Source of the DNA: Sandaracinaceae bacterium
GTDB taxonomy: Bacteria > Myxococcota_A > Polyangia > Polyangiales > Sandaracinaceae
NCBI GenBank assembly: GCA_020633195.1
Contig: JACKEC010000017.1
Span: 310,001-374,000, forward strand
Direction: 5' to 3'
DNA: 64,000 nt
Positions 8,539 to 17,117 of the stretch are shown here, piece after piece (position 1 is the stretch's first letter; the number at the start of each line of letters is the position of its first letter). Position numbers and translations under genes: made by a program. Below the pieces are notes generated by a model that saw only the letters and a program-made list of their open reading frames with translations, was not told where the DNA came from and searched no databases.

Positions 8539-8991
8539 TTAAGCCCTCGAGGTTTCTTCGAGCTCTTCTTCTTCGGCCCGCTCCGCCTCCCGGCGCCGGC
8601 GCTGGTCCCACCGCTCCCGGTGCTCGTTCACCACCTGCTCCTCGGCGTGCGCGGACCCGAGCTCGCGCCTCGCGTCGCGCACCGCCCGGGCGGCGCGCCG
8701 CTCCTCGGCGTGCGCCCCCGCGAGCTCGCGCACGCGACGCGCCTCCTCGGCAGAAAGGCGCTCGCCGTAGGCTCGCTCGCGGAGGAGCGCGGCGCCCGTC
8801 GTCGGCGCGCTCGCGCGGGCTCGGCGCTCGGAGGCCTCGGCTCGAAAGCGCTCGAGCGCGTCGCGGCTGGCGATCGTGACCTCGCGCGCGACCTCGAGCT
8901 CCCGTCGCGCCCGCGCCAGGATCTGCTCCGCGCGCTCTCGCGCCCCCGCGCGCACCACGCGGGCGGCCTCGAGCGGATAGCGCTCGGTCAT
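8539..8991 (-). CDS. Charged coiled-coil protein, function unknown
   Basis: 150 aa, almost entirely Arg/Glu/Ala, predicted as one or two long helices, with no signal peptide or membrane segment. The N-terminal YPLEAARVVRAGARERAEQ pattern recalls FliJ/YscO stalk proteins of flagellar and type III export systems, but there are no export genes nearby. I therefore leave the function open. The start ATG overlaps the stop of the upstream lipoprotein gene (ATGA at 8988-8991), so the two are translationally coupled. Confidence 0.6.
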   Translation of the reverse strand: MTERYPLEAARVVRAGARERAEQILARARRELEVAREVTIASRDALERFRAEASERRARASAPTTGAALLRERAYGERLSAEEARRVRELAGAHAEERRAARAVRDARRELGSAHAEEQVVNEHRERWDQRRRREAERAEEEELEETSRA

Positions 8992-10628
8992 CCCCCGGTG
9001 ACCCGGGCCCCGCCGAACGTCCCGCTCACGTCGACCGTGCCCGGCACCGATCCGGCCCAGGAGCCCGTGAGGGTGCCTTCGAGCCGATCGACCTCGAGAT
9101 CCCCGTCGTCGTCGAAGGCGTCCACCGAGCCGCGGACGGTCAGGGTGTCGAGCGTCGACTCGGCCAGCACCGCGGCCTCCGACGCGTCGAGCACGTCGCG
9201 GAGCGCGCCCACGCAGGCCGCCGCCACGCAGGTCGTGTCGCACACCGCGCTCAGCGTCGGGTCCGCGATCACCCAGCTCTGCAAGGCCTCGCAGCCCGAG
9301 GCCTCGAGCAGCGCCTGACCGGGGCTCGACGTCGGGTCGGTCAGCGCCGCCTCCATCGCCGCCACCATCAGCGCGCCGATCGGGAGCGACAGCGAGAGCG
9401 CCTCGACGTCGAGCGCGTCGGCCTCGGGCGTCCACACGAGACCCAGCACCGGGTCGAGCGCGAAGCTCATGGTCATCGCGCCGATGGGCAGGGGCGCCGG
9501 GCTGTCGGGCCCGGCGCTCCCGAGCGTGACCTCCGTCGCGTCCCACGCGCCGTCCGTCGCGGTGCCGTCGAAGCTGAGATCGAGCGGGCCGGTGACCCGG
9601 ATGCTCGTGAGCAGCTCGAGCAGCCGCGCGAACAGCCGGCGGAGCCCCTCCGCGGGATCGGCGCCGAGGTCCGTCAATGTACGTTGCAGATCTCTACGAG
9701 CGGTCCCCGTCGCGCGCTCCGCCGCCACCGCGTCGGCCTCGGCGTCGAGGCCCCGCATCCGCAGCTCCTGCTCGAGCGCCATCAGCAGCTCGCCGGCCGC
9801 GGGCATCGTGAGCGCGAGGCCCGCGTCCACGCCACGAGTAGCCACCGCGCCGAACGCGTCCGCAGCCAGCGCGAGCTCCACGTCGTAGACCCCGCGCGGC
9901 ATCAGCGCGGCGTCCGCGAAGTCGAGCACCACCGGCGTCGAGTCCCCCGCCGTCACCTCGAGCCCGTCCACGCAGGCGGTCGCGAGCGGCTCCCCGCTCG
10001 ACCCCTCGACGACCCCGACCACCGTGTAGGTGAGCCCGGCGGGCAGCGTCCGGAACGCCACCTCGGACGCGGTCGGGTCCTCGAGCGTCACCTGCCGCGC
10101 GATCGCGCTCGCCGGGTAGCCGCCCGTCGGGTCGCACTCGAGCTCGGAGTAGACCGTGACGACGCGGCGCGCGTACTCGGCGCGGGCGCCGTCGTAGGCG
10201 GCGGTGATCGTGAGCGCGCCGAAGCCCGCGTCGCTGACCGAGACGTTGACCCAGGCGGCGGGCGCGCGCTCGGCGGTCACGCGGACGCGGAACACCGAGC
10301 GGACCGTCCCCGCGACGAGGCGCGTGCGCACGCGCCCTTCGCCGTCGGTGACGAGCTCGAGGTCTTCGAGCGCCGCGTCGTTGGCCATCCCGCTCAGCGC
10401 GAACGAGAGCGTGACGCCAGCGCGCGGCGACCCGCCCTCCATGTAGCGCACCACGAGCTCCGACGACTCGCCGTACATCATCGTGACGGTCGACTCGGAC
10501 TCGACCACCAGCCGACCCGCGGGCCCCGTGTCGGCGTCGCTCGAGGCGCCACCGTCGATCGTGACCGTGGTCGGCCCGCAGCCGGTCGAAGCCAGCGAGG
10601 CCAGGAAGAAAAGCAAAACCCAACGCAT
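8988..10628 (-). CDS. Predicted lipoprotein with Ig-like (Big/invasin-type) domain
   Basis: 546 aa. The signal peptide ends in the lipobox ASTGC (Cys at about 17), and an Asp/Ala/Gly linker follows. Residues about 35-130 form a bacterial Ig-like domain (ESELVVRYMEGG, GVTLSFALSG, DGEGRVRTRL), the type found in invasins and adhesins. Two further beta-rich segments follow, the second resembling a carboxypeptidase-regulatory/CILP-like fold. A C-terminal half of unknown type has paired Cys (CDTTC, CVAAAC). It is probably anchored on the outer membrane and first in an operon with the coiled-coil gene. The 126-bp gap to the divergent permease gene should hold both promoters. Confidence 0.75.
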   Translation of the reverse strand: MRWVLLFFLASLASTGCGPTTVTIDGGASSDADTGPAGRLVVESESTVTMMYGESSELVVRYMEGGSPRAGVTLSFALSGMANDAALEDLELVTDGEGRVRTRLVAGTVRSVFRVRVTAERAPAAWVNVSVSDAGFGALTITAAYDGARAEYARRVVTVYSELECDPTGGYPASAIARQVTLEDPTASEVAFRTLPAGLTYTVVGVVEGSSGEPLATACVDGLEVTAGDSTPVVLDFADAALMPRGVYDVELALAADAFGAVATRGVDAGLALTMPAAGELLMALEQELRMRGLDAEADAVAAERATGTARRDLQRTLTDLGADPAEGLRRLFARLLELLTSIRVTGPLDLSFDGTATDGAWDATEVTLGSAGPDSPAPLPIGAMTMSFALDPVLGLVWTPEADALDVEALSLSLPIGALMVAAMEAALTDPTSSPGQALLEASGCEALQSWVIADPTLSAVCDTTCVAAACVGALRDVLDASEAAVLAESTLDTLTVRGSVDAFDDDGDLEVDRLEGTLTGSWAGSVPGTVDVSGTFGGARVTGG

Positions 10629-10754
10629 GGGGACGACCCCAATTGTACCGAGAACCCCTTCGGTATCCAGTAGCGTGAGAAACAACCGAAATCCCCGGAC
10701 CCGGTCGAGCGTCTCAGGCCGTGGCGTGATATTCGGTCCGCCGACCTCGATCCC

Positions 10755-12374
10755 ATGATCGCCGCCCTCTCGCTTTCGACCCCCGCGCTGGTCCTCCTGA
10801 CCGCGCTCTTCGTCGCGCTGCTCGTGCACCCGTACGCGGGGCGCATCGGCTGGCGCTACCTGCGCAGCAAGAAGCGGCGGACCGTCAGCGTGATCACCGC
10901 GGTCGCGGTCGGGGGCGTCGCGCTCGGCGTCGCGGCGTTGCTCGCGGTGCTCTCGATCACGAGCGGCTTCCAGGACGAGTTCCGCAACAAGGTCCTCGGC
11001 GTCAACGCGCACGTCCTGGTCCTCAAGTACGGCCTCGACTTCGAGGAGTACCGCATGGTCATCGAGCGCGCGCGCGAGATGCCCGAGGTCGCGGGCGCGG
11101 CGCCGTTCCTCATCAACGAGATGATGCTCGCCAAGGGCGACCGCATCGCCGGGATCCTCGTCAAGGGCGTCGACCCCGAGCTGATGCCGACCGTCCTGGA
11201 CCTCCCGCACCACCTGATCCGCGGCGGCCTCGACGGCATGCGCGTCGCCGGCGCCGCGCCGCCGACCACGCCGGACAGCCTGATGGACTCGGTCGACGAC
11301 GACTGGGACTGGCTCGAGGAGATCGCCGACGACGAGGCGGGCGTGCCGCCGCTCATCCGCGAGCGCCCGGCCCCCGTCGACACCGGCGACTTCGAGTCGC
11401 CCGACGAGCTCCCCGAGGTGGACGTCCCCTCCCCGGAGGAGGCCGAGCGCGCCCTCGCCGAGCGGGGCACCCCCGAGTTGCCGGACGACGACCTCCTCGA
11501 CGACTTCCTCGAGGAGGACCTGCTGTCGATCGAGGAGGCGGGCGACGAGGGCATCACGCCGACCGAGGACCTGCCGGGGATCGTCGTGGGCATCACCCTC
11601 GCCGAGAACCTCGGCCTCGAGCTCGGCGACCGCGTCAGCGTGATCAGCCCGCTCGCCGGCCTCGACACCAGCTTCACCGGCCGCTCGAGCGCGCCGCGCA
11701 GCCGCGAGTACCGCGTGATCGGCGTCTTCAGCGCCGGCTTCCAGGAGTACGACACCCGGCTCGTCTACGTGGACCTCTACGAAGCGCAGCGCTTCTTCGA
11801 GCACGGCGACAGCGTCACCGGCGTCGAGATCCGGCTCCACGACCTCGAGCAGGCGCCGACCGTCTCGCGTCGCCTCGAGCGCGTCCTGGGCGGCGGGCCC
11901 TACCACACGATGGATTGGCAGGAGCTGAACCACAACCTCTTCACCGCGCTCGAGATCCAGAAGATCATGCTGAGCCTGGTGATCGCCACGATCATCTTCG
12001 TCGCCGCGTTCAACGTCATCGCGACCCTGATCATGATCGTCCTCGAGAAGAAGCGAGAGATCGCCATCCTCAAGGCGATGGGCGCCAAGAGCTTCGGCGT
12101 CCTGCTCATCTTCGTCGTGCAAGGCCTCTTGATCGGTCTACTCGGGACGGGGATCGGCTTGCTGCTCGGGGGAGGCGTGTGCCTGTACCTCGAGGCCTAT
12201 CAGTTCCCCCTCGATCCCCACGTCTACCTGATCGACCACCTGCCCGTGCGGACCAGCGCGATCGAGTTCGTCATGACCATCTCGACCGCGATCGTCATCT
12301 GCATCATCGCGACCCTGATCCCGAGCTGGTGGGCGGCCCGCCTCCTGCCCGCGGACGGCGTTCGTCACGAGTGA
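10755..12374 (+). CDS. LolC/LolE-family ABC permease with large acidic insertion
   Basis: 539 aa; the LolC/E family is usually about 410. The N-terminal helix with GWRYLRSKKRRTVSVITAV and the three C-terminal FtsX helices (from LSLVIATIIFVAAFNVIATL onward) match permeases of the lipoprotein-release system. The periplasmic part is interrupted at about residues 170-272 by a strongly acidic Asp/Glu/Pro-rich stretch. An extra hydrophobic segment also precedes the usual first helix. No LolD ATPase gene lies next to it. The likely job is extraction of lipoproteins or similar substrates from the inner membrane, relevant here because so many lipoproteins are encoded nearby. Confidence 0.83.
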   Translation: MIAALSLSTPALVLLTALFVALLVHPYAGRIGWRYLRSKKRRTVSVITAVAVGGVALGVAALLAVLSITSGFQDEFRNKVLGVNAHVLVLKYGLDFEEYRMVIERAREMPEVAGAAPFLINEMMLAKGDRIAGILVKGVDPELMPTVLDLPHHLIRGGLDGMRVAGAAPPTTPDSLMDSVDDDWDWLEEIADDEAGVPPLIRERPAPVDTGDFESPDELPEVDVPSPEEAERALAERGTPELPDDDLLDDFLEEDLLSIEEAGDEGITPTEDLPGIVVGITLAENLGLELGDRVSVISPLAGLDTSFTGRSSAPRSREYRVIGVFSAGFQEYDTRLVYVDLYEAQRFFEHGDSVTGVEIRLHDLEQAPTVSRRLERVLGGGPYHTMDWQELNHNLFTALEIQKIMLSLVIATIIFVAAFNVIATLIMIVLEKKREIAILKAMGAKSFGVLLIFVVQGLLIGLLGTGIGLLLGGGVCLYLEAYQFPLDPHVYLIDHLPVRTSAIEFVMTISTAIVICIIATLIPSWWAARLLPADGVRHE

Positions 12375-12742
12375 GCGAACGCCAGCGCGAGCTCCACGAG
12401 CCGCCGCTGGATCCCGAGCGCCTCCGTCCGCCGAAGCAGCCCCGCCTCGGCGAGGAACCCATAGAACGCCGACGTCACGTCGAGCACGTCCCGCAGGAAC
12501 ACGCGCCCGCGCGCCGACGCATCGCAGCTCAGCATCGCCTCCGCCAGCCCGTCGGGCGACAGCCGATGCCAGGGCAGCCCCCGCGAGTCGTGCTCCTCGT
12601 GCATCGACACGAACGACGCCACCAGCAGCAGCGACGACCCCGCGTGATGGCGGTGGACCGCCGGACAGCGCGGCGAGCGAGCGAAGCGATCGATCCAGGG
12701 CCGAGCGGCCCGCTCGTGGACGGTCAGGGACGGGTCATTCAT
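12365..12742 (-). CDS. Hypothetical protein, 125 aa
   Basis: No family recognised. It is a mostly helical, soluble-looking chain rich in His, Arg and Leu, with no signal peptide. A strong Shine-Dalgarno (AAGGAGGA) lies about 5 nt before the ATG, which is the best evidence that this is a gene. It converges on the permease gene and overlaps its last 10 bp. Its promoter must lie in the 100 bp between it and the tRNA gene. Confidence 0.6.
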   Translation of the reverse strand: MNDPSLTVHERAARPWIDRFARSPRCPAVHRHHAGSSLLLVASFVSMHEEHDSRGLPWHRLSPDGLAEAMLSCDASARGRVFLRDVLDVTSAFYGFLAEAGLLRRTEALGIQRRLVELALAFAHS

Positions 12743-12841
12743 CGGGCTCCTCCTTCGAGGACCCTCATCGACCCGACCCCCGTTCCGTTTCTTCTCGCCT
12801 TGACAGCCCCCAGGCCGCTTGGTAAGCCGCCCGTCCTCTCC

Positions 12842-12919
<78 letters not shown>

Positions 12920-12933
12920 AGACTAACGATTCC

Positions 12934-12962
12934 GGCCGGTTGAGGATGACTCCTCGCCGGCC
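12934..12962 (+). terminator. Hairpin after tRNA-Gly
   Basis: Outer arms 12934-12939 (GGCCGG) and 12957-12962 pair, and an inner GAGGA/TCCTC stem caps them. There is no clean T-run. The hairpin at 25301-25331 has the same two-level design, so the two may be diverged copies of one tRNA terminator. Confidence 0.5.
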
Positions 12963-12984
12963 GTCGTCGTCTCGGGGTCCCCAC

Positions 12985-13003
12985 CTTCCACCTGATCTTC
13001 CAC
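12985..13003. repeat. Paired CTTCCAC heptamers, left end of island
   Basis: CTTCCAC occurs at 12985-12991 and 12997-13003, start-to-start spacing 12 bp. The same pair, same orientation and same spacing, occurs at 25123-25141 near the other end. They may be arm-type binding sites for the missing integrase (inference). The stretch 12914-13204 otherwise holds only the tRNA hairpin and no gene I can support. Confidence 0.45.
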
Positions 13004-13204
13004 CTCGGGGTGGAGGGGCGGGCCTCGAGGAGATCGCCGTCTTCATCAGCGCGAGCGAGACGACCGACGGGGACGTGGGGCCTCACGGGGCTCGTTTCAT
13101 CCGAAGGTCGTCGCCCTCGAACTGCAGCGGGACGACGAGCGGAGCTGCCTGAGCGCCTTGATGTGGTCGGGAAGCCGAGGCGGCCCTTGGCCTGCGCGCC
13201 GCGG

Positions 13205-13636
13205 CCGGCCGTCGGGCACCAGAAGGCGACCAACGCGATCAAGGTCTACCTCTCGGAGGAGTGCGGGAAGACGGCGTCCAATCTGACGGAGGCCGACTTC
13301 GCGGCGCACGTTTCTCAGTGGCATGAGGAGCTGCACGTCCTCGCGGACGCCAGCGTCATGCCGCACGCGATCGTCGTATTCGGTAGGGCGATCTGGCCAC
13401 ATGCCTGGCACACCTTCCATCCGAACCACCACGGCCTCGGCCAGAGGGTCTCGAAGTACGAGGCGATCTGGGAAGACGCCCCGCACCGTATGAACCGCAT
13501 CGTCATCGGTGGCGCCGTGCCGCACGAGCTGCTGCTGGTCCGATTGCGACACCCGTCCCGGGCTGCCAAGCAGGGGACGGCGAAGTGGCTGATCAACACC
13601 CAGGCCTTCCGCAAGACAGTGGCGGCATCCCGATGA
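13205..13636 (+). pseudogene. Remnant of an unidentified gene
   Basis: The frame reads protein-like from about 13217 to a stop at 13636, for about 140 residues. It has balanced composition and motifs such as HAIVVFGRAIWPHAW and NHHGLGQR. There is no credible start codon or ribosome site at its beginning, and upstream the frame turns to Arg/Ser-rich low complexity. The simplest reading is a 5'-truncated gene left at the island edge. I recognise no family. An intact gene starting at an unusual codon is possible. Confidence 0.4.
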
Positions 13637-13746
13637 GGCGGCGGCCTCCGCGCGTCACTTCCACGTCGCCGACCGACTGCACGTGGCGACAGCGCGGACG
13701 TCGACGGCCGAGGCTGAGGTCGCCGTCGGATTGGTAGGGGTTGTCG

Positions 13747-13908
13747 AGCCGAGCCGTCCTCGCCCCGTGAAGATCGAAGGCGAAGTGGCGGGAACGCCAC
13801 TCGGTCGGGATCGGTCTCGCCCGTAAGCTTGATGGTCACGACCTTCCCGAGGGCGTAGACGTCGGCGGTCAGGTTCCCGTCCCGAAGTGCGCGCTTCTCG
13901 ATGGGCGG
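13747..13908 (-). pseudogene. Fragment of a Ser/Thr protein kinase gene
   Basis: Reading on the minus strand from just after an in-frame TAG (13909-13911), the translation contains GNLTADVYALGKVVTIKLTG. This matches kinase subdomain IX, where an Asp-Val-Tyr-Ala-Leu-Gly motif stabilises the catalytic loop. The kinase at 29234-30502 has RSDLYALGVLLWEMLAG at the same place. No catalytic loop, DFG or nucleotide loop is found on either side, so only a scrap remains. The rest of 13637-14036 shows no gene. Confidence 0.5.
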
Positions 13909-14036
13909 CTACACCCTCGCTAGTCCTTCGGCGCGCTCGGTCTACCAGACCGCGCACGAAGGCTGGCTGGCGTCGAACTGAGCGGATGCCGGACGTCAGC
14001 CACGCTGGCCGCCGTTGAGGCCCCGACGAGGTCGGG

Positions 14037-14264
14037 TCACGCGACGTGCTTGACGACGGTGAGCGCTTCGCCCGGCAGCTCGATGTACATCGGCTCGGCG
14101 CCGGGCTCGGGCTGCATGCGCACGCGCCAGAGCCGGCGACCCTCCGCACCGATGTGACCCCGATCCTCGACGACGACGCCGGTCACCATGAGGCCGGCAC
14201 CGAAGTCGAACATCACGGTGTCGCCGACGTTGGGGGAACCGGTCTTGGAGCGCGAATAGCTCAC
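14037..14264 (-). CDS. Small SH3-like/KOW-like protein, function unknown
   Basis: 75 aa, GTG start, 12 bp after the stop of the HEPN gene on the same strand and so probably co-transcribed with it. The chain is beta-rich with a Gly-Asp-Thr-Val-Met opening (VGDTVMFDFGAGLMVTGVVV), reminiscent of small SH3/KOW barrels that bind nucleic acid or ribosomes. If the HEPN protein is a toxin, this gene is the natural candidate for its partner, but it does not look like a known antitoxin family. Confidence 0.55.
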   Translation of the reverse strand: MSYSRSKTGSPNVGDTVMFDFGAGLMVTGVVVEDRGHIGAEGRRLWRVRMQPEPGAEPMYIELPGEALTVVKHVA

Positions 14265-14276
14265 AGGGTCACCGTA

Positions 14277-14849
14277 TCACCAGGGCCGGGAGCCAACCAG
14301 CGCCCGTAGCCGCCGCGAGAGCACGTCGTCGAAGGCGGTTGCGAGCACGTTGCAGTTTGCCCGCCAGTTCCGCACTTGACCGAGTCGAAGCGCACTCGTC
14401 CCGACTGCGCTGAAGTCCTGGTGCGCAATGGCGTTTCGCCAGTCGTTCATGGAGCCGAGGTCCGCGCGCCGCTGGGCGTGTCGGGCGTTCAGAGCGTCGA
14501 CCTCGTCCCAGAACTTCGTGGCGAAGAACCGGCCGAAGTCGGATCCGATGCTACCGGGCTGGGCGTTGCCGGAGTCGAGCTGCCTTCCCGCGGTGAGGCG
14601 CTGCTTCACGAGGGGCTGGAGCGCGATGGGCTGGACCGCGCGAGCAATCACGTCGGCCGCCTCCGAGTGCAGGTCCCGACAGAAGCCCTGGAACTGGGAT
14701 GCGAGCAGCATGACGTACGCGTGGTTGACCTGCTGCGTGGCGTAGCGGCGCCCTGGCCCGGTTCCTCCCACCCGCGCGTGCGCGTGCGCGATCTGGTCGA
14801 GCTGGGTCCGCCGATCCGTTCGCCAGCGCTCGAGGGAGCGGGATCTCAT
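14277..14849 (-). CDS. HEPN-domain protein (putative RNase)
   Basis: 190 aa, all helical. The motif RNAIAH at Arg138-His143 is the RX4-6H signature of HEPN ribonucleases, with the polar Asn after Arg usual in active members. It is preceded by NDW, which is common in MAE_28990/RiboL-PSP-type HEPN proteins. Such proteins are toxins or abortive-infection effectors that cut RNA. No MNT nucleotidyltransferase partner is present; the small gene downstream is the only candidate partner. The start is an ATG with no strong ribosome site. Activity is inferred from the motif only. Confidence 0.7.
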   Translation of the reverse strand: MRSRSLERWRTDRRTQLDQIAHAHARVGGTGPGRRYATQQVNHAYVMLLASQFQGFCRDLHSEAADVIARAVQPIALQPLVKQRLTAGRQLDSGNAQPGSIGSDFGRFFATKFWDEVDALNARHAQRRADLGSMNDWRNAIAHQDFSAVGTSALRLGQVRNWRANCNVLATAFDDVLSRRLRALVGSRPW

Positions 14850-14878
14850 CGCTGGCGCAGACTACCGCACACACGGAG

Positions 14879-15124
14879 TCACGCTGGGACGAGGATCTCG
14901 ATGGGGCTCTCGACGATTGGTACCTCGGTGTGGTCATCGCTCACCTCGCCGCGCTGCTCGAGCAGCCGCGGACGACCCGCTTGATCTCCCGGGCACTTCC
15001 GCGCGACCTTCATGGCACGGCGGTACCGACGCCGAGCCCAGTAGGCCCCACCCCGCGGGGGCCTCGGAACGGGTGAAGGGGAGCTGGACTCCTCCGGAGG
15101 ATGCGAACGATTCGATTTCTTCAT
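14879..15124 (-). CDS. Possible small basic protein
   Basis: 81 aa beginning MKKSNR, with a Ser/Pro-rich first third and an Arg-rich middle (WARRRYRRAMK). It fills most of the otherwise empty 14850-15170 stretch and lies 30 bp upstream of the HEPN gene on the same strand. There is no Shine-Dalgarno and no recognised family, so it may not be coding. Confidence 0.3.
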   Translation of the reverse strand: MKKSNRSHPPEESSSPSPVPRPPRGGAYWARRRYRRAMKVARKCPGDQAGRPRLLEQRGEVSDDHTEVPIVESPIEILVPA

Positions 15125-15170
15125 GCCGGTGAGACCGGGGCGGGCCCCGGCTCGCGGACACGGAGGAACG

Positions 15171-16121
15171 ATGACGACGCAGAAGACCCTCAAGAAGCGC
15201 ATCCGCGAACGGATGCAGCAAACCGGCGAGCGCTACACCCAGGCCCGTGACGCCGTCCTCGTCGGAGACGTCGGTGATGAGCCGTCGACCGTCGGGGTCC
15301 GCGCGGTGGTGCTCAAGGTCAACCAACGCTCCGCGCGGGTGCGCATCTTGGGCGAGGACGGCGAAGTGACGCTCCGGACCACGATGGCCTGGCAACTCGT
15401 CCCCGGCCATGCCGTGGACCTCGAGCTGACGAAGCGGTGGACCTTCCACGACGATGCCTACGCCTCGGGGACCGTCGAGAGGTCGTTCATCGACGTCGGC
15501 GTTCTCGGCCTCGAGCCGCTCCCGCTCGAGCGCTTCGGGGAGATGGATCTGAGGGCTATCCACGAGCCCTTCGAGGAGAGCGATCGCTACGCCCCCCTGT
15601 GGCTCGAGCACACCCGTGCGCCCCGTCCGGCGTACGAGTTCCACGACATCGCGTGGTCGGGGAAGCGCGCCTTCGAGGCGGGTGACATCGAGGACTGCCC
15701 CGTCGACGACGCGATGGACATGAAGGAGATGGGCGACCTCGACGGTGCCCGGGCGCTCCTGATGGAGGAGCTGCACGACGACCTCCGGTACCTCGACGCA
15801 CACGTCCACCTCGGGAACCTCGAGTTCGACCTCTCGCCCGAGAAGGCCCTGGCGCACTACGAGATGGCCATCCGCATCGGCGCCTTGTCTTTGCCCGCCG
15901 ACGAGAACCTGCTGCTCCCGTGGGGCTGCATCACGAACCGCCCCTACCACCGTGCCCTCAGCGGCTACGGGCAGGCGCTATGGAAGCTGAAGCGCCAGGG
16001 TGAAGCCGAGGCCGTGTTCGAGCGGATGCTCGCCCTGAACCCGCCGGACAACCTCGGCATTCGGATGCTGCTGTTCGCGATCCGCGATGGGGTCACCTGG
16101 GAGCAGTGGGCGGCGCCGTAG
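15171..16121 (+). CDS. Hypothetical protein with TPR-like C-terminal half
   Basis: 316 aa. ATG at 15171 is preceded by GGAGG at the right distance. The N-terminus (KTLKKRIRERMQQTGERYTQAR) is a basic helix of the type seen in small DNA-binding or nucleoid proteins. The middle (about 45-110) is beta-rich. The last 150 residues contain two or three TPR-like helix pairs (DLDGARALLMEELHDDLRYLD; EAEAVFERMLALNPPDN). It is the only large plus-strand gene inside the island. Function unknown; related proteins are often annotated simply as tetratricopeptide proteins. Confidence 0.75.
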   Translation: MTTQKTLKKRIRERMQQTGERYTQARDAVLVGDVGDEPSTVGVRAVVLKVNQRSARVRILGEDGEVTLRTTMAWQLVPGHAVDLELTKRWTFHDDAYASGTVERSFIDVGVLGLEPLPLERFGEMDLRAIHEPFEESDRYAPLWLEHTRAPRPAYEFHDIAWSGKRAFEAGDIEDCPVDDAMDMKEMGDLDGARALLMEELHDDLRYLDAHVHLGNLEFDLSPEKALAHYEMAIRIGALSLPADENLLLPWGCITNRPYHRALSGYGQALWKLKRQGEAEAVFERMLALNPPDNLGIRMLLFAIRDGVTWEQWAAP

Positions 16122-16235
16122 CGCCAGGTCCGCGAGGACCAGAGAGCAACGCATGGTGAGGTGGCTCCGGTCATGCTCGGCGCCATGGCCGACCTGTCGG
16201 CGCGCCAAGCCGCTGCGATGGCTCGGGCCGCGGCT

Positions 16236-17117
16236 TCAGGAGATCGGCACGACGGTCCAGTGACCCGTAGATGGGTCGATCCTCACGCGGGCGTCGGCTC
16301 GGTGGTCTCGCACGTCGACCTCGACCTCGCAGCCCTCGAGCCGGACGCCCAGGATCTGCGTCCAGGGCTCGAAGCACTGCGTCGTCCAGCTGATCGCGAT
16401 GCGAGGTCCAGGTCCGAGGCACCACAGCCGGGTCTCGGTGTGGAGCACCGCGCAGCCGCCATCCTCGCGCACGTACCAGCGAACGCCGTCGACGGTGGCG
16501 CCTTCTTTGCGGCCGAGGCCGAGCGAGAAGACCAAGTCGAGGGAGCGGCCGTCGAGGCCGACGATGCGTCGAGCGCCGCCGACTACCAAGAGGTTCTGCT
16601 CCGGCCACTCGAAGACCTCGCACCCGTCGGGGTCGGACGGCTCGAGCGGTAGCTCTCGCTCGACGGTCTCCGCCGTGGCGAGGTTCTCGACGACGATGCG
16701 CACCCGGCCGCTCGAGGCTCCAGGGGTGTGGTCGAGGGCGATCGAGCGGAGTCCGCCCGCGAGCGGGATGGACCTGCGCCCGATGGGCGGCGCTCGTCGT
16801 CCGCCCGAGCCACTGGCCGATGAGGATGCCGCTTCGACCTCCTCCGCGGCGGTGCGGAACGCGGCGGCCAGGTCTGCGGGATCGCTCGCGCCGGAAGTGT
16901 AGGCATGCCACGCGGCCTCACATCGCGCGTGAGCCGCCGCGTAGACCTCGAGCAGCTCGTCGAGCGCGGTGACGTCGCGGTGTGCCTTGCGGTCGGCGGC
17001 GAGCATGTTGAGCCTCGCCGATGCGGCCAGCAGCTCCCCCACCCCGGCGCGGACGTCGAGACCCAGCGCCTCGTCGCGGAGGATCTGAATCACGATCTCA
17101 TCGAGAGTCGCCGTCAT
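16236..17117 (-). CDS. Hypothetical protein, last gene of the RHS unit
   Basis: 293 aa. A helical N-terminal third (about 1-95) ends in a Ser/Gly-rich linker, and a beta-rich C-terminal domain (about 110-293) has many Trp and paired strands. The start codon overlaps the upstream gene's stop (ATGA at 17114-17117), so it is translated with it. Its place in a coupled array behind an RHS protein suggests an immunity or accessory role, but I recognise no immunity family. Confidence 0.68.
   Translation of the reverse strand: MTATLDEIVIQILRDEALGLDVRAGVGELLAASARLNMLAADRKAHRDVTALDELLEVYAAAHARCEAAWHAYTSGASDPADLAAAFRTAAEEVEAASSSASGSGGRRAPPIGRRSIPLAGGLRSIALDHTPGASSGRVRIVVENLATAETVERELPLEPSDPDGCEVFEWPEQNLLVVGGARRIVGLDGRSLDLVFSLGLGRKEGATVDGVRWYVREDGGCAVLHTETRLWCLGPGPRIAISWTTQCFEPWTQILGVRLEGCEVEVDVRDHRADARVRIDPSTGHWTVVPIS

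Noticed and set aside
8539..8991. Type III secretion stalk protein (FliJ/YscO)
   Set aside because: Only coiled-coil character and composition agree; no export genes are near, so the call was left open.
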